A DNA stretch of 64,000 nucleotides from an uncultured Peptococcaceae bacterium. GTDB taxonomy: Bacteria > Bacillota > Peptococcia > Peptococcales > Peptococcaceae. Of the stretch, positions 30,511 to 38,922 are shown piece by piece. The stretch is from contig CABUKW010000003.1 in NCBI GenBank assembly GCA_902492275.1, positions 1 through 64,000 on the forward strand. The letters are read 5' to 3'. Position numbers and translations under genes: made by a program. The first letter of the stretch is position 1, and each line of letters begins with the position of its first letter. The notes beneath the pieces are model-generated. The model did not search any database. It was not told the origin of the DNA and saw nothing but the letters and a program-made list of their open reading frames with translations.

Positions 30511-33207
30511 GGTACATACTCCTTCGTGATTAATATTTGCTGATGTTTCACGTGAAACATTTGCATCTGATAAATTGGAAGTCGGTTGGTCATCGGTGAG
30601 CGCAAGCACCTGATAGTCGGCGTTGATGACAGCCTGCTTCAGTGCGTCATCACTGACGGTGCCGTCGGTGATGATATAGGCGGCGTTATCTTCTAAGCTG
30701 ACGGTGGCAGTCACGCCGTCTAAGCTGTTCAGCGCTTTGGTAACGGCATTTTGACAATGGCTGCACATCATACCGCCGATTTGCATGGTTTTATGCACTC
30801 CGCTTTTCTTGCTTTCAGTGGCAGATGCTGGGCCGGTTGGTTTGAGAATAGACGAAGCGCTTTCCAAGCTGGTGATAAGCTGTACTTCATTGGCATCTGC
30901 TGGCAGAGCTGTGACTGTAGTTTGTTCCGGTAATACTGGACGGAATTTGCGCAGCCGCAGCGCGTTGGTGACAACGAAAACGCTGCTGAAGCTCATAGCC
31001 GCAGCGCCAAACATGGGGCTTAGCAGCCATCCCGTCCAATGATAAAATACGCCGGCGGCTAAAGGAATGCCCAGGCAGTTGTAGAAAAAGGCCCAGAACA
31101 GATTTTGTTTGATATTGCGAATGACTGATTTGCTGAGTTGAATGGCAGTCACAACGTCCAACAGGTCGTTTTTCATCAGCACAATGTCGGCGCTTTCCAA
31201 CGCCACATCGGTGCCGGCGCCGATAGCTAAACCAACGTCGGCGCGCGCCAGAGCGGGCGCGTCGTTGACGCCGTCGCCCACCATGGCGACCACCTTGCCT
31301 TGCGCTTGCAGCGCTGCAATCTGTTGTTCTTTGTCCTGCGGCAGCACTTCGGCGATAACGTCATCCAACTGTAATTGCTGCTGAATAGCTGTTGCGGTGC
31401 GAGCATTGTCGCCGGTGAGCATGATAACCTGCACGCCCATCGCTTTCAGTTGCTGAATGGCTTGTTGACTGGTCGGCTTCACCACATCGGCTGCGCCGAT
31501 GATGCCGATTACCTGCTGCTCGTCGGAGAAAATCAACGGCGTTTTTCCGGCGGTGGCCAAATCATCCAGCACGCTGGCCCATTGCTGCAGTGGAATATTT
31601 TTTTCGTTCATCAGGCGGCGATTGCCTGCGTAATAATAGGTGCCGTTAATTTTAGCCTGAATGCCTTTTCCCGGCAAGGACTGGAATTGTTCCGATGTTG
31701 CAGCGCTGATTTGTTGCTCAGCGGCGTAGGTCAGCACTGCTTCGGCCAGCGGATGCTCGCTGCCTTCTTCCAGCGCGGCGGCGATGCTGATAAATTCCTC
31801 TTGCGTGGAAAAAATAGTCTGTACGTCTGTCACAACAGGCTTGCCTTGGGTGATGGTGCCGGTTTTGTCCAGCACTACAGTTTGAATATTATGGGCCGTT
31901 TCCAATGCTTGCCCCGATTTAATCAAAATGCCATGCTCAGCGCCTTTGCCGGTGCCCACCATAATGGCTACCGGTGTGGCCAATCCCAGCGCGCAGGGGC
32001 AAGAGATGACCAGCACGCAAATCGCGCAGGATAAAGCGAATTCAAAGGTGGCGCCGCTTAACAGCCAGACAATGGCAGTGAGCAGCGCAATGCTGATTAC
32101 AACGGGCACGAAAATACCAGCGATGCGGTCAGCCATTTTGGCGATGGGCGCTTTGGTGGCCGATGCATCTTCCACCAGACGGATGATTTGGGCAAAGGTG
32201 GTGTCGTTACCAACCTTAGAAGCCGTAAAGCGAATGAAGCCGCCTTTGTTAATTGTAGCTGCAATAACTTCATCGCCCGGTTCTTTTTCTACCGGGATAC
32301 TTTCGCCGGTGATGGCCGATTGATCCACGCTGGTATTGCCTTCGGCGATGATGCCGTCCACCGGAATACGTTGCCCCGGTTTGACCAATACCATATCGCC
32401 CACCACAACCTGTTCAACAGGCACTTCCATCTGCTGTCCATTGCGCTCTATGGTGGCAGTTTTGGGCGCCAAGTCCATCAGCCGCGTCAGAGCTTCGCTG
32501 GTTTTGCCTTTAGAGCGGGTTTCCAGATATTTGCCGACGGTGATTAACGCCAAAATCATCACAGCCGATTCAAAATATAAATCGTGATGATAGCGAGCCA
32601 CCAGCTCCATATCGCCGGCGCCTAAGCCGTAACTCATGCGGTAAATGGCGAAGATGCCGTAAATCATAGCAGCGCCGGAGCCGATGGCAATCAGGCTGTC
32701 CATGTTGGGCGCGCCGTGGGATAAGGTTTGAAAGCCCTTGATATAAAACTTGCGGTTCACATAAGCGATGGGCAGCGCCAACAAAAATTGCGTAAACGCA
32801 AAGCTGACGGCATTGGCGTGGCCGCTTAAAAAGCTGGGCAGCGGCAGACCAACCATGTGGCCCATAGAAACATACATCAGCGGGATTAAAAAGACAAAGC
32901 TGACAATCAGTCGGTGCTTCATTTCTTTTAGCTGCGTGTCCATAGGATTTTCCCGCTGTACGGGAGCGGCGGCTGGCGCTGCGGCGCTATTGGCTTCCTG
33001 CTTGACGCTGGCGCCGTAGCCTGCCTGTGTTACTGCTGAAATAATGTCGTTGGTTGTGAGCTTACTGTCGTCAAACTCTACCTGCATGCTGTTGGTCAGC
33101 AAATTTACGGTAACGTCGTTCATGCCCTCCAGCTTGCGCACGCATTTTTCCACCCGTGATGAGCAAGCGGAGCAGGTCATTCCCGTTACATCGAATTTTT
33201 CTTTCAA
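30295..33207 (-). CDS. copA: Copper-exporting P1B ATPase fused to CopZ-like domains
   Basis: A 970-residue Cu(+) ATPase, longer than the usual 750-820. Order: N-terminal HMA domain (GMTCSAC, Cys12/Cys15), membrane helices, TGES near 300, CPC (403-405) for Cu transport, DKTGT with phospho-Asp447, SEHPL (483-487), GDGVND (644-649), a C-terminal HMA domain (Cys815/Cys818), and a second, nearly identical C-terminal HMA domain from residue 900. The last two are joined by a linker whose codons 883-888 are a parS site. The start is TTG with GAGGTG nine bases upstream. A strong internal ribosome site allows separate synthesis of the last domain. Confidence 0.93.
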   Translation of the reverse strand: MKEKFDVTGMTCSACSSRVEKCVRKLEGMNDVTVNLLTNSMQVEFDDSKLTTNDIISAVTQAGYGASVKQEANSAAAPAAAPVQRENPMDTQLKEMKHRLIVSFVFLIPLMYVSMGHMVGLPLPSFLSGHANAVSFAFTQFLLALPIAYVNRKFYIKGFQTLSHGAPNMDSLIAIGSGAAMIYGIFAIYRMSYGLGAGDMELVARYHHDLYFESAVMILALITVGKYLETRSKGKTSEALTRLMDLAPKTATIERNGQQMEVPVEQVVVGDMVLVKPGQRIPVDGIIAEGNTSVDQSAITGESIPVEKEPGDEVIAATINKGGFIRFTASKVGNDTTFAQIIRLVEDASATKAPIAKMADRIAGIFVPVVISIALLTAIVWLLSGATFEFALSCAICVLVISCPCALGLATPVAIMVGTGKGAEHGILIKSGQALETAHNIQTVVLDKTGTITQGKPVVTDVQTIFSTQEEFISIAAALEEGSEHPLAEAVLTYAAEQQISAATSEQFQSLPGKGIQAKINGTYYYAGNRRLMNEKNIPLQQWASVLDDLATAGKTPLIFSDEQQVIGIIGAADVVKPTSQQAIQQLKAMGVQVIMLTGDNARTATAIQQQLQLDDVIAEVLPQDKEQQIAALQAQGKVVAMVGDGVNDAPALARADVGLAIGAGTDVALESADIVLMKNDLLDVVTAIQLSKSVIRNIKQNLFWAFFYNCLGIPLAAGVFYHWTGWLLSPMFGAAAMSFSSVFVVTNALRLRKFRPVLPEQTTVTALPADANEVQLITSLESASSILKPTGPASATESKKSGVHKTMQIGGMMCSHCQNAVTKALNSLDGVTATVSLEDNAAYIITDGTVSDDALKQAVINADYQVLALTDDQPTSNLSDANVSRETSANINHEGVCTMKKTMKIEGMMCPHCQNAVTKALNGLDGVTATVSLEDKAAYITTDGTVSDDAMKQVVIDGGYQVISLTDAE
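30544..30559. promoter_or_regulatory. parS site 12, inside copA
   Basis: Exact TGTTTCACGTGAAACA read on the minus strand as codons Asn-Val-Ser-Arg-Glu-Thr between the two C-terminal HMA domains. Confidence 0.93.
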
Positions 33208-33255
33208 AATAAATTCACCTCGCTATAATAATGTGCCTCAAAATCGTGCATTCTA

Positions 33256-33669
33256 TCATACAGAGACGGTAATACCGTCAATTTTTGCTAACGCTTGCAA
33301 TATTGTTTGACATGTTGAGGAAGGTGCTGCCAGAATATAATTTTCTGTACCATAATGTTCTGACGCCAATGAATTTCCGAGAAAAATGGCAAAGAAAGGC
33401 ATCTGCTTATTGTAGATTGCCGTGTCGGTTGGTTTATCCATAGCGGCAAGCATTTGGCGAAAATGGGGCGTTACTACGCCGCTGATTACCACGCCGTCGC
33501 GCCAACTGTTTATTTGCCGTTGCCCGTATTGCAGAGCAAGGGTAATAGTCTCTGTTTCTTCTTTCCAACAATGAATTTCAAAAGGCACGCCATCTATAGC
33601 AAACTGCGAAAGCAAACATTTCAAATGGCTGCAATCCGTTACTGCATGATCTATTTCGATAGCAATCAA
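33256..33669 (-). CDS. Conserved-looking small protein between copA and csoR, unknown
   Basis: A 137-residue soluble protein starting at a TTG with GAGGTG nine bases upstream (an ATG in between is out of frame and stops at once). It contains IDHAVTDCSHLKCLLSQFAI, a Cys-rich stretch, and later APSSTCQTILQALAKIDGITV. No family recognised. It lies between csoR and copA, all on the minus strand, so it may be part of the copper response, but this is only context. Confidence 0.65.
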   Translation of the reverse strand: MIAIEIDHAVTDCSHLKCLLSQFAIDGVPFEIHCWKEETETITLALQYGQRQINSWRDGVVISGVVTPHFRQMLAAMDKPTDTAIYNKQMPFFAIFLGNSLASEHYGTENYILAAPSSTCQTILQALAKIDGITVSV

Positions 33670-33700
33670 AACATGGCACCTCGCTTAAGTATTTTGCAAA

Positions 33701-33716
33701 TGTTTCACGTGAAACA
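33701..33716. promoter_or_regulatory. parS site 13
   Basis: Exact TGTTTCACGTGAAACA, upstream of the small gene between csoR and copA; left arm TTGCAAA, right side ATCTGCAA. Confidence 0.93.
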
Positions 33717-33812
33717 TCTGCAATTTTTTATTGCTATAGCTTTAGCAATGAACTGCAAAAAATTTTGAAAACGTGTTTCTGCAATACATATAGTAAGTAA
33801 TGCGCATGGCAA

Positions 33813-34076
33813 TCATTTCATAATTTTGCCCAGCATATTCACCAATTCGTCCACCTTTTCGTCCCGTTCCGCTTGCGTTTGCGCATTGCTGACGCAATGC
33901 TTCAAATGTGCAGTGAGAATTTCTTTGTTGATTTTGTTGAGCATGGCTTCGGCAGCCATGAGCTGCTGCGAGATATCCATGCAATAGCGGTCGTCTTCTA
34001 CCATTTTTAAAATGCCGTCTAACTGTCCGCGGGCTGTTTTCAATAATTTTGTGACGTAAGCTTTATCAGCCATCAT
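33813..34076 (-). CDS. csoR: CsoR-type copper-sensing repressor
   Basis: An 87-residue CsoR/FrmR-family all-helical repressor. The sequence KLLKTARGQLDGILKMVEDDRYCMDISQQL has the first ligand Cys, and TAHLKHCV supplies the His-Cys pair, giving the Cu(I)-type Cys-His-Cys set. It is expected to leave DNA on copper binding. A G/C-tract operator lies just upstream, so it is autoregulated. The copA gene is downstream on the same strand after one intervening gene. Confidence 0.92.
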   Translation of the reverse strand: MMADKAYVTKLLKTARGQLDGILKMVEDDRYCMDISQQLMAAEAMLNKINKEILTAHLKHCVSNAQTQAERDEKVDELVNMLGKIMK

Positions 34077-34097
34077 AAGTTATCATCTCCAATCACC

Positions 34098-34114
34098 ATA
34101 CCCCTGGGGGGTGT
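34098..34114. promoter_or_regulatory. CsoR operator
   Basis: ATACCCCTGGGGGGTGT matches the known CsoR site layout of opposed G/C tracts (TACCCC / GGGGTA) and lies about 22 bases before csoR. No such tract was seen directly upstream of copA. Confidence 0.78.
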
Positions 34115-34348
34115 CTTGCAAGTCCGATTGTAGCACGGTGATTTTATTCTGTCAAGTGCAAAAGGCAAAAATTTTATTGATACCCATGTATTTTTTAGCC
34201 AAGACTTATTTTTTCAGCGTGCATTTTTCCTGATGATAAAAAAATTTTCGCGTGTTAAGATAAATAGGATGACTTGGATTTTTCTTGCTGCATGTGGAAT
34301 ATCATGCTATACTGAAAAAAACAAAGTGATAGAGAGGGGGCGATAAGC

Positions 34349-34789
34349 ATGAGATGGGATTTGTCATGGTTGCTGGCGTTAGTGACAGTATTATTTTTTG
34401 TTGTTTTGGCATATATGATTTATGCTCATTTAAAAGAATCTGGACAGTGGACCGACGAAACTGATGCAGAACATTTGAATTTGCGAACGAAAATAACAGA
34501 GGCCACTGTATTGCGTAAACGTAAACGGTGGCGCGAAGGACAATTACCGACACAACCTGTTGACCTCACGTATCTGGCCACTTTTGTATTGGAGGATGGC
34601 AGTGAAATTGAATTGGTGCTGCCCAGCAAGGAAAAATATTTTTGGCTGACCGAGGGGCAACATGGTACGCTGCAGTATGACGGTCAGCGATATGTTAGTT
34701 TTGGAGACGGCGACAGCGGTATCAAGGGCTTTATTCGAGATTTTCGGGAAGAAAATGCTAGAGTAAAGCAACGGTGTGGGCAGCGATAG
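34349..34789 (+). CDS. DUF2500-family membrane-anchored protein
   Basis: A 146-residue protein: one N-terminal membrane helix (LLALVTVLFFVVLAYMIYA), then a soluble domain with YLATFVLEDGSEIELVLPSK and LTEGQHGTLQYDGQRYVSF, which fits the DUF2500 pattern (function unknown, related beta domain on the outside of the membrane). GAGAGGGGG lies eight bases upstream of the ATG. It is followed by a UUCG-loop terminator. Confidence 0.82.
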   Translation: MRWDLSWLLALVTVLFFVVLAYMIYAHLKESGQWTDETDAEHLNLRTKITEATVLRKRKRWREGQLPTQPVDLTYLATFVLEDGSEIELVLPSKEKYFWLTEGQHGTLQYDGQRYVSFGDGDSGIKGFIRDFREENARVKQRCGQR

Positions 34790-34835
34790 CTGTTTGTCCA
34801 TATTTGATAAACGATCCATATCTAGAATAATACAG

Positions 34836-34866
34836 AAAAATTGCTGCTTCGGGCGGCAATTTTTAT
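34836..34866 (+). terminator. Terminator with TTCG tetraloop
   Basis: ATTGCTGC-TTCG-GGCGGCAAT followed by T4, after the DUF2500 gene. Confidence 0.75.
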
Positions 34867-34940
34867 GCATACAATATCTTTTTTATTTGTTTTGGTTGGC
34901 AGCGTGCTTGTGTTACAATAGGCTGCGGGAGGGAGAAACT

Positions 34941-35435
34941 ATGACAGCACAATTAGATAGCTTAATTTATGCCATGATGGAGTATTATCAAGGCGATGCC
35001 AAACGAATTCAGCATTTTTTGAAAGTGCATCAGTTGGCGCGGCTCATTGGACACAAAGAACAGTTAGAGGAACAGCTACAGCTTATTTTGGAAGCGGCGG
35101 CGCTGGTGCATGATATCGGCATCAAACCCGCTGAAGAAAAATTCGGCAGGTGCGACGGCAAGCTGCAGGAGCAGGAAGGTCCGGCGCCTGCCCGCGCCAT
35201 GCTGCAGCGTTTGGAGTTCGACAGTGCCGTTATTGACCGCGTTTGTTATCTGGTCGCCCATCATCACACCTACAGCAACATTGATGGCTTGGATTATCAA
35301 ATTTTAGTAGAAGCCGATTTTTTAGTCAATCTGTACGAAGACGGCTGTGATAAAGACGCAGCCCGTACTGCTTGTGCCAAAGTGTTCCGAACCAAGGCAG
35401 GAATTGCGTTATGTATTTGTATGTATAATCTGTAA
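34941..35435 (+). CDS. HD-domain phosphohydrolase
   Basis: A 164-residue HD-family metal-dependent hydrolase. The motif order is H (FLKVHQLARLIG), HD (AALVHDIGIKPAEEKFG), then HHH (YLVAHHHTYSNIDGLDYQILVEADF with a final Asp), as in YfbR/YedJ-like and oligonucleotide-type HD proteins. GGGAGGGAG lies upstream of the ATG at 34941; the open frame extends further but without a ribosome site. The substrate, likely a nucleotide, is unknown. Confidence 0.87.
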   Translation: MTAQLDSLIYAMMEYYQGDAKRIQHFLKVHQLARLIGHKEQLEEQLQLILEAAALVHDIGIKPAEEKFGRCDGKLQEQEGPAPARAMLQRLEFDSAVIDRVCYLVAHHHTYSNIDGLDYQILVEADFLVNLYEDGCDKDAARTACAKVFRTKAGIALCICMYNL

Positions 35436-35475
35436 GGAATGTTCCCTTGACAGAAGCATCGATGAATGCGGCAAA

Positions 35476-35491
35476 TGTTTCACGTGAAACA
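35476..35491. promoter_or_regulatory. parS site 14
   Basis: Exact TGTTTCACGTGAAACA between the convergent HD and HicB genes, adjoining the hicB terminator hairpin. Confidence 0.93.
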
Positions 35492-35500
35492 TTTGCAAAA

Positions 35501-35537
35501 ATGAAACCCCATCAGTTTTCAGCTGATGGGGTTTCAT
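35501..35537 (-). terminator. Terminator of the HicB-like gene
   Basis: A perfect 15-base stem (ATGAAACCCCATCAG / CTGATGGGGTTTCAT), followed on the minus strand by T5 and then directly by parS site 14. Confidence 0.85.
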
Positions 35538-35746
35538 CAAGCGTAAAATAATTTTCCTTTTGCTTCGGGAATAGGGCGGCCTAATGCTTTGGCCGTTTCT
35601 AACCATTCCTCCATAATCAATTCCAAGTTAGACAATACCTCTTGTCTGGTTGCGCCGTCAGCCATACAGCCCAGTAGTTCAGGAACCTCGGCTATAAAGG
35701 CGTTATCTTCTTCGCTCCAATAAATGATAATTTCGTATTTAGGCAT
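35537..35746 (-). CDS. HicB-like antitoxin without HicA
   Basis: A 69-residue HicB/UPF0150 domain: YEIIIYWSEEDNAFIAEVPELLGC followed by ADGATRQEVLSNLELIMEEWLETAKALGRPIP. AGGAGG precedes the ATG. HicB normally partners a HicA RNase with a catalytic His; no HicA is found on either side. The segment upstream is a startless frame and the next gene is divergent, so this appears to be an orphan antitoxin or a single-domain regulator. Confidence 0.85.
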   Translation of the reverse strand: MPKYEIIIYWSEEDNAFIAEVPELLGCMADGATRQEVLSNLELIMEEWLETAKALGRPIPEAKGKLFYA

Positions 35747-35916
35747 GGTATCTACCTCCTAATTGATATTTTAGTAAGAGATTCCGAATCTGTTTTACTT
35801 GATAGGCTTTTGCTTTGTTTCCTTTCGGCTGTATATTTAAAATTTCAATAATGTCACTTCTTGTGAAAACTAGTTTCCTAAATTTATTGATTATATTTAC
35901 TAATTTATTTTGTTTT

Positions 35917-35945
35917 ATTGTATGGAAAATTATCGGTTCTGTCAA
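35917..35945 (-). promoter_or_regulatory. Promoter of the HicB-like gene
   Basis: On the minus strand TTGACA (35945-35940), a 17-base spacer, and TACAAT (35922-35917). The leader of about 170 bases contains a reading frame (…FTRSDIIEILNIQPKGNKAK…) with no start codon after the promoter. It overlaps the hicB start by eight bases and may be a gene remnant. Confidence 0.75.
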
Positions 35946-36037
35946 CACAGAGCAGCGCATTGATTGCTGCAGGGCTCTGGAAACTTTTTCTGTTTGCCTT
36001 CGTCTATAAAGTAACAAATAGAGAGAGGGTGTTGCAG

Positions 36038-36964
36038 GTGAAACAATTTATTGCAATTTTGCTGCTGGTGGTAGTGCTTTTCGCTGTGGCGGTATATTGT
36101 CAGACAGTGGACAAAACAGCTATGGAGGAAGTCAGTGAAGCGCTGTCCAAGATTGGTTACGATGTGGCTGTTACAGAAGAAACGCAGGATTTTCTGCATG
36201 GCCAACGGCATCGTCTGGTGCTGGAGCCTGGGGAAGGGCGTGCGGTGACTGTGTATGTTTACAAAAATGCGGATGAGGCCAAAAAAGAGGCTGGCTATAT
36301 CACCGCTGACGGTTTTGGTTTGGATTATATCGATAAGCTGGGGAATGGTCAGGGTGTACGGGTAGAATGGATTGCTGCACCCCACTTTTTTCTGTATCAA
36401 AACGTGATTGTGCAATATATCGGCACTGATGAAAATATTTTGGCGGCGCTGCAAAATTTGTGCGGCGAACAAATTGCCGGTTCGCCTTTCCGGCAGGATA
36501 CGCCATCTTGTACCACATTGGAGCCGTGGATGTCGCAGCCGGCGCCTGATGCACCGGAGGTATTTTTGGAGGTGCTGCCTGATTCGGTGCGCAGCGATAG
36601 TTTAACGATGCGGTTGGTCAATAACAGTAATCTGAGCAGTGACAGTGTGGACGTGGAATATGGCGAAGCATTTTCTCTGCTGCAAAAAATGACGATGATT
36701 TCCTGCGGCGTTTCAAAGGCTGATGAAAATCAAGCGGTCAGTGAAACGATCGTGACCTGGGAACCGGTTGCTGTGGATTGGGCTTTTGATGATTTAGCCT
36801 ACTCTTTGCCGGTTGGCGCGCAAGTGGAGCTGCAGGTTGCCTTGCCGGATTTAGCGCCGGGGGAATATCGCATCACCAAAAATATTCTTTATCAGCAAAA
36901 TGGAGAGAGCGATTACGCTAGTTTTGAAGTATATGCTGATTTTGCGGTGTCTGATAAGAAATAA
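36038..36964 (+). CDS. Exported protein with bacterial Ig-like (Big_14-type) domain
   Basis: A 308-residue protein starting at a GTG with GAGAGAGGG upstream. It has an N-terminal signal/anchor helix (FIAILLLVVVLFAVAVYC), a middle alpha/beta region, and a C-terminal domain with SDSLTMRLVNNSNLSSDSVDV, EYGEAFSLLQ and LAPGEYRITKNILYQ, the pattern of the bacterial Ig-like domain family found on surface proteins. The ligand or role is unknown. Divergent from the HicB-like gene. Confidence 0.78.
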   Translation: MKQFIAILLLVVVLFAVAVYCQTVDKTAMEEVSEALSKIGYDVAVTEETQDFLHGQRHRLVLEPGEGRAVTVYVYKNADEAKKEAGYITADGFGLDYIDKLGNGQGVRVEWIAAPHFFLYQNVIVQYIGTDENILAALQNLCGEQIAGSPFRQDTPSCTTLEPWMSQPAPDAPEVFLEVLPDSVRSDSLTMRLVNNSNLSSDSVDVEYGEAFSLLQKMTMISCGVSKADENQAVSETIVTWEPVAVDWAFDDLAYSLPVGAQVELQVALPDLAPGEYRITKNILYQQNGESDYASFEVYADFAVSDKK

Positions 36965-37497
36965 TGCTGTTCTTTTGGCGCAGGTGTGATACAATAAACG
37001 GTAGAGTACTGTTATCGTTGTTGAAAAAAAGGGAGAGGATTGCGATTAGTATCTATCAGTTTATTGCCAGTGAATATGAATTACCTGCATTATTAAGCCC
37101 GAAGCTCCATCATCCAGATGGGCGGGACAAAAAATTTGAATCCATAGAGGACTTGGGCGATTTGGAAATCGTGCGGGAAATGATTGGATATTTGTTCGTG
37201 GACATTACCGCCTACACCAAACTGCCGTATATTTACCGGTTGAATTTAGATTACACGCCGGAGCGGGGACAGCGTTTATGGGAATATCTTAAGACCAACT
37301 GTCAAAGCGGCAAGCGCTGTGAATTGTGGAATATTGATATGGGCGCCCGCGATTTAGAAACTATTCAAGAAGAATTGCTGCATTTGGACCGCACTTATGT
37401 GACGGTGGAAGCATTGTCACCGGAGATAATAGAAGCAGCTTGCAATCATGTACAGTCGGAGGCGGCTGATTTTCCGCGAATGTTGATTATTCAATGA
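36964..37497 (+). CDS. Hypothetical protein, start uncertain
   Basis: A soluble protein of up to 177 residues; the first ~27 codons may be untranslated. The only ATG overlaps the previous stop (TAATG), while a better ribosome site (GGGAGAGG near 37031) precedes a stretch with no ATG, GTG or TTG, so a TTG at about 37018-37023 or an unusual ATT start is possible. The body has YELPALLSPKLHHPDGRDKK and LDYTPERGQRLWEYLKTNC. No family recognised. Confidence 0.55.
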   Translation: MLFFWRRCDTINGRVLLSLLKKRERIAISIYQFIASEYELPALLSPKLHHPDGRDKKFESIEDLGDLEIVREMIGYLFVDITAYTKLPYIYRLNLDYTPERGQRLWEYLKTNCQSGKRCELWNIDMGARDLETIQEELLHLDRTYVTVEALSPEIIEAACNHVQSEAADFPRMLIIQ

Positions 37498-37551
37498 AGC
37501 AATCTCAGTTGGTTCTGTTATTGCTATTGGAATTAGAAGGGAGAATGTTTC

Positions 37552-37767
37552 ATGGCTAATTTGAGCCCTTTTTGTACTTGCAAAAATATGGATTGCCCGT
37601 TGCATCCTACCAAACATGAAAACGGCTGCGCGCCCTGCATTGTTAAAAATTTGCGCTTGAAGGAGATGCCAAACTGTTTTTTCAATCAGGTGGACGGTGC
37701 GGAACAGCGGCAAGGTGATGCATTTCAAGATTTTGCTAAATTGGTTTTGCAAAATGAAAAGAAATAA
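37552..37767 (+). CDS. DUF6485-like cysteine-rich small protein
   Basis: A 71-residue protein with a Cys pattern of CTC-x4-C...C-x2-C (FCTCKNMDCPLHPTKHENGC, then APCIVKN and PNCFF), which resembles the DUF6485 family and probably binds metal. AAGGGAG lies upstream of the ATG. It is followed by a terminator. The role is unknown. Confidence 0.78.
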   Translation: MANLSPFCTCKNMDCPLHPTKHENGCAPCIVKNLRLKEMPNCFFNQVDGAEQRQGDAFQDFAKLVLQNEKK

Positions 37768-37791
37768 GTTTTCGGTAACGACTGAAAAATT

Positions 37792-37821
37792 TTACTGCTG
37801 TGCATAGCACGGCAGTTTTTT
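37792..37821 (+). terminator. Terminator after the Cys-rich gene
   Basis: ACTGCTGTGC / GCACGGCAGT hairpin followed by T7. Confidence 0.82.
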
Positions 37822-37924
37822 TATTTGTGAAGAGGCAGTCAGGAAGATTCTTTATTTATTGCGGACAAGGCTGACCGTTTGTGCTACAATAATTTTCAGG
37901 ATTATGGACATGCTAAGAGAAAAA

Positions 37925-37940
37925 TGTTTCACGTGAAACA
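37925..37940. promoter_or_regulatory. parS site 15 in the rarD leader
   Basis: Exact TGTTTCACGTGAAACA, just upstream of the rarD ribosome site, with the right TTTGCAA arm kept. Confidence 0.93.
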
Positions 37941-37969
37941 TTTGCAATTTGGGGGAGGGCATGAATGTT

Positions 37970-38848
37970 ATGAATTCGTCAGCGGTGTATGTGCTGCTCT
38001 GTTATATTTTGTGGGGATTGCTGCCGATTTATTGGAAACAACTCAGCGCAGTCAATTCGCTTTACATTTTGGCCAGTCGGATTACCTTTTCTATGATTTT
38101 TTGCGGATTGCTATTGCTGCTGTGTAAGCAATGGCCGCAGGTGCGGGCGCTGCGTCATGATAAACGGCAATGCAGGCTGCTGGCTTGGGGCAGTATTTTA
38201 ATCACAATCAACTGGGGATCTTATATTTTTGCGGTCAACAGCGGTCATATTTTAGATGCCAGTTTGGCCTACTATCTCAATCCGATTATGGTGATTTTGC
38301 TGGGCGCTGTCTTTTTTGGCGAGCGCTTGCGCAAATGGCAGACGGTAGCTGTGGTGCTGTCTGCTGTCGGCGTGCTGTGTTCTGTTTTCTCTTATGGTAA
38401 AGTACCGGTATTTGCGCTGATTATCGGCGGCAGCTTTGCTATTTATGGCGCGGTGAAAAAACAGGTGAACGTGGGCAGCATGGTGTCTACGTTTATGGAA
38501 ACGGCAATGGTGTTTCCGCTGTTTTTGTTGGTTATGGTTGTGATGGAAAGTCAGGGCAATGGCTGTATCGGTCAGCTTTCCGGCTGGCAATACGGATTGA
38601 TTCCGCTGGCGGGAGTGGTGACATCGGTGCCGCTGTTGGTATATGCAAAAGGAATCCAGCATACATCGCTGGCGTTGTCAGGCATTTTGATGTACGTAAA
38701 CCCCACGCTGCAGTTACTCATCGGCGTATTTCTGTATCATGAACCCTTTACCCAAGCGCAGGCGGTGACGTTTTTGTTTGTGTGGGCGGCGGTGATTATT
38801 TTTATCATCGACAGCCTGCGGGGGCGGACGGGTTCTTCTCGTCAATAA
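37970..38848 (+). CDS. rarD: RarD-type EamA transporter
   Basis: A 292-residue ten-helix drug/metabolite transporter of the RarD group: YVLLCYILWGLLPIYWKQL at the N-terminus, WGSYIFAVNSGHILDASL-YYLNP in the middle and LQLLIGVFLYHEPFT near the end. RarD was named for chloramphenicol sensitivity in Pseudomonas, but the substrate is not established. I prefer the ATG at 37970 because GGAGGG lies ten bases upstream; the ATG at 37961 is too close to it. It is enclosed by two parS sites. Confidence 0.9.
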   Translation: MNSSAVYVLLCYILWGLLPIYWKQLSAVNSLYILASRITFSMIFCGLLLLLCKQWPQVRALRHDKRQCRLLAWGSILITINWGSYIFAVNSGHILDASLAYYLNPIMVILLGAVFFGERLRKWQTVAVVLSAVGVLCSVFSYGKVPVFALIIGGSFAIYGAVKKQVNVGSMVSTFMETAMVFPLFLLVMVVMESQGNGCIGQLSGWQYGLIPLAGVVTSVPLLVYAKGIQHTSLALSGILMYVNPTLQLLIGVFLYHEPFTQAQAVTFLFVWAAVIIFIIDSLRGRTGSSRQ

Positions 38849-38922
38849 GTACACTGCAAAAAATTTTTCCTTCTTCGCAAGGTTTATCATTGACTGGAGA
38901 AAAGCTGCAAAAAAATTGCAAA

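Noticed and set aside
35739..36017. HicA toxin upstream of HicB
   Set aside because: The frame lacks the HicA catalytic His motif and has no start codon downstream of the mapped promoter.
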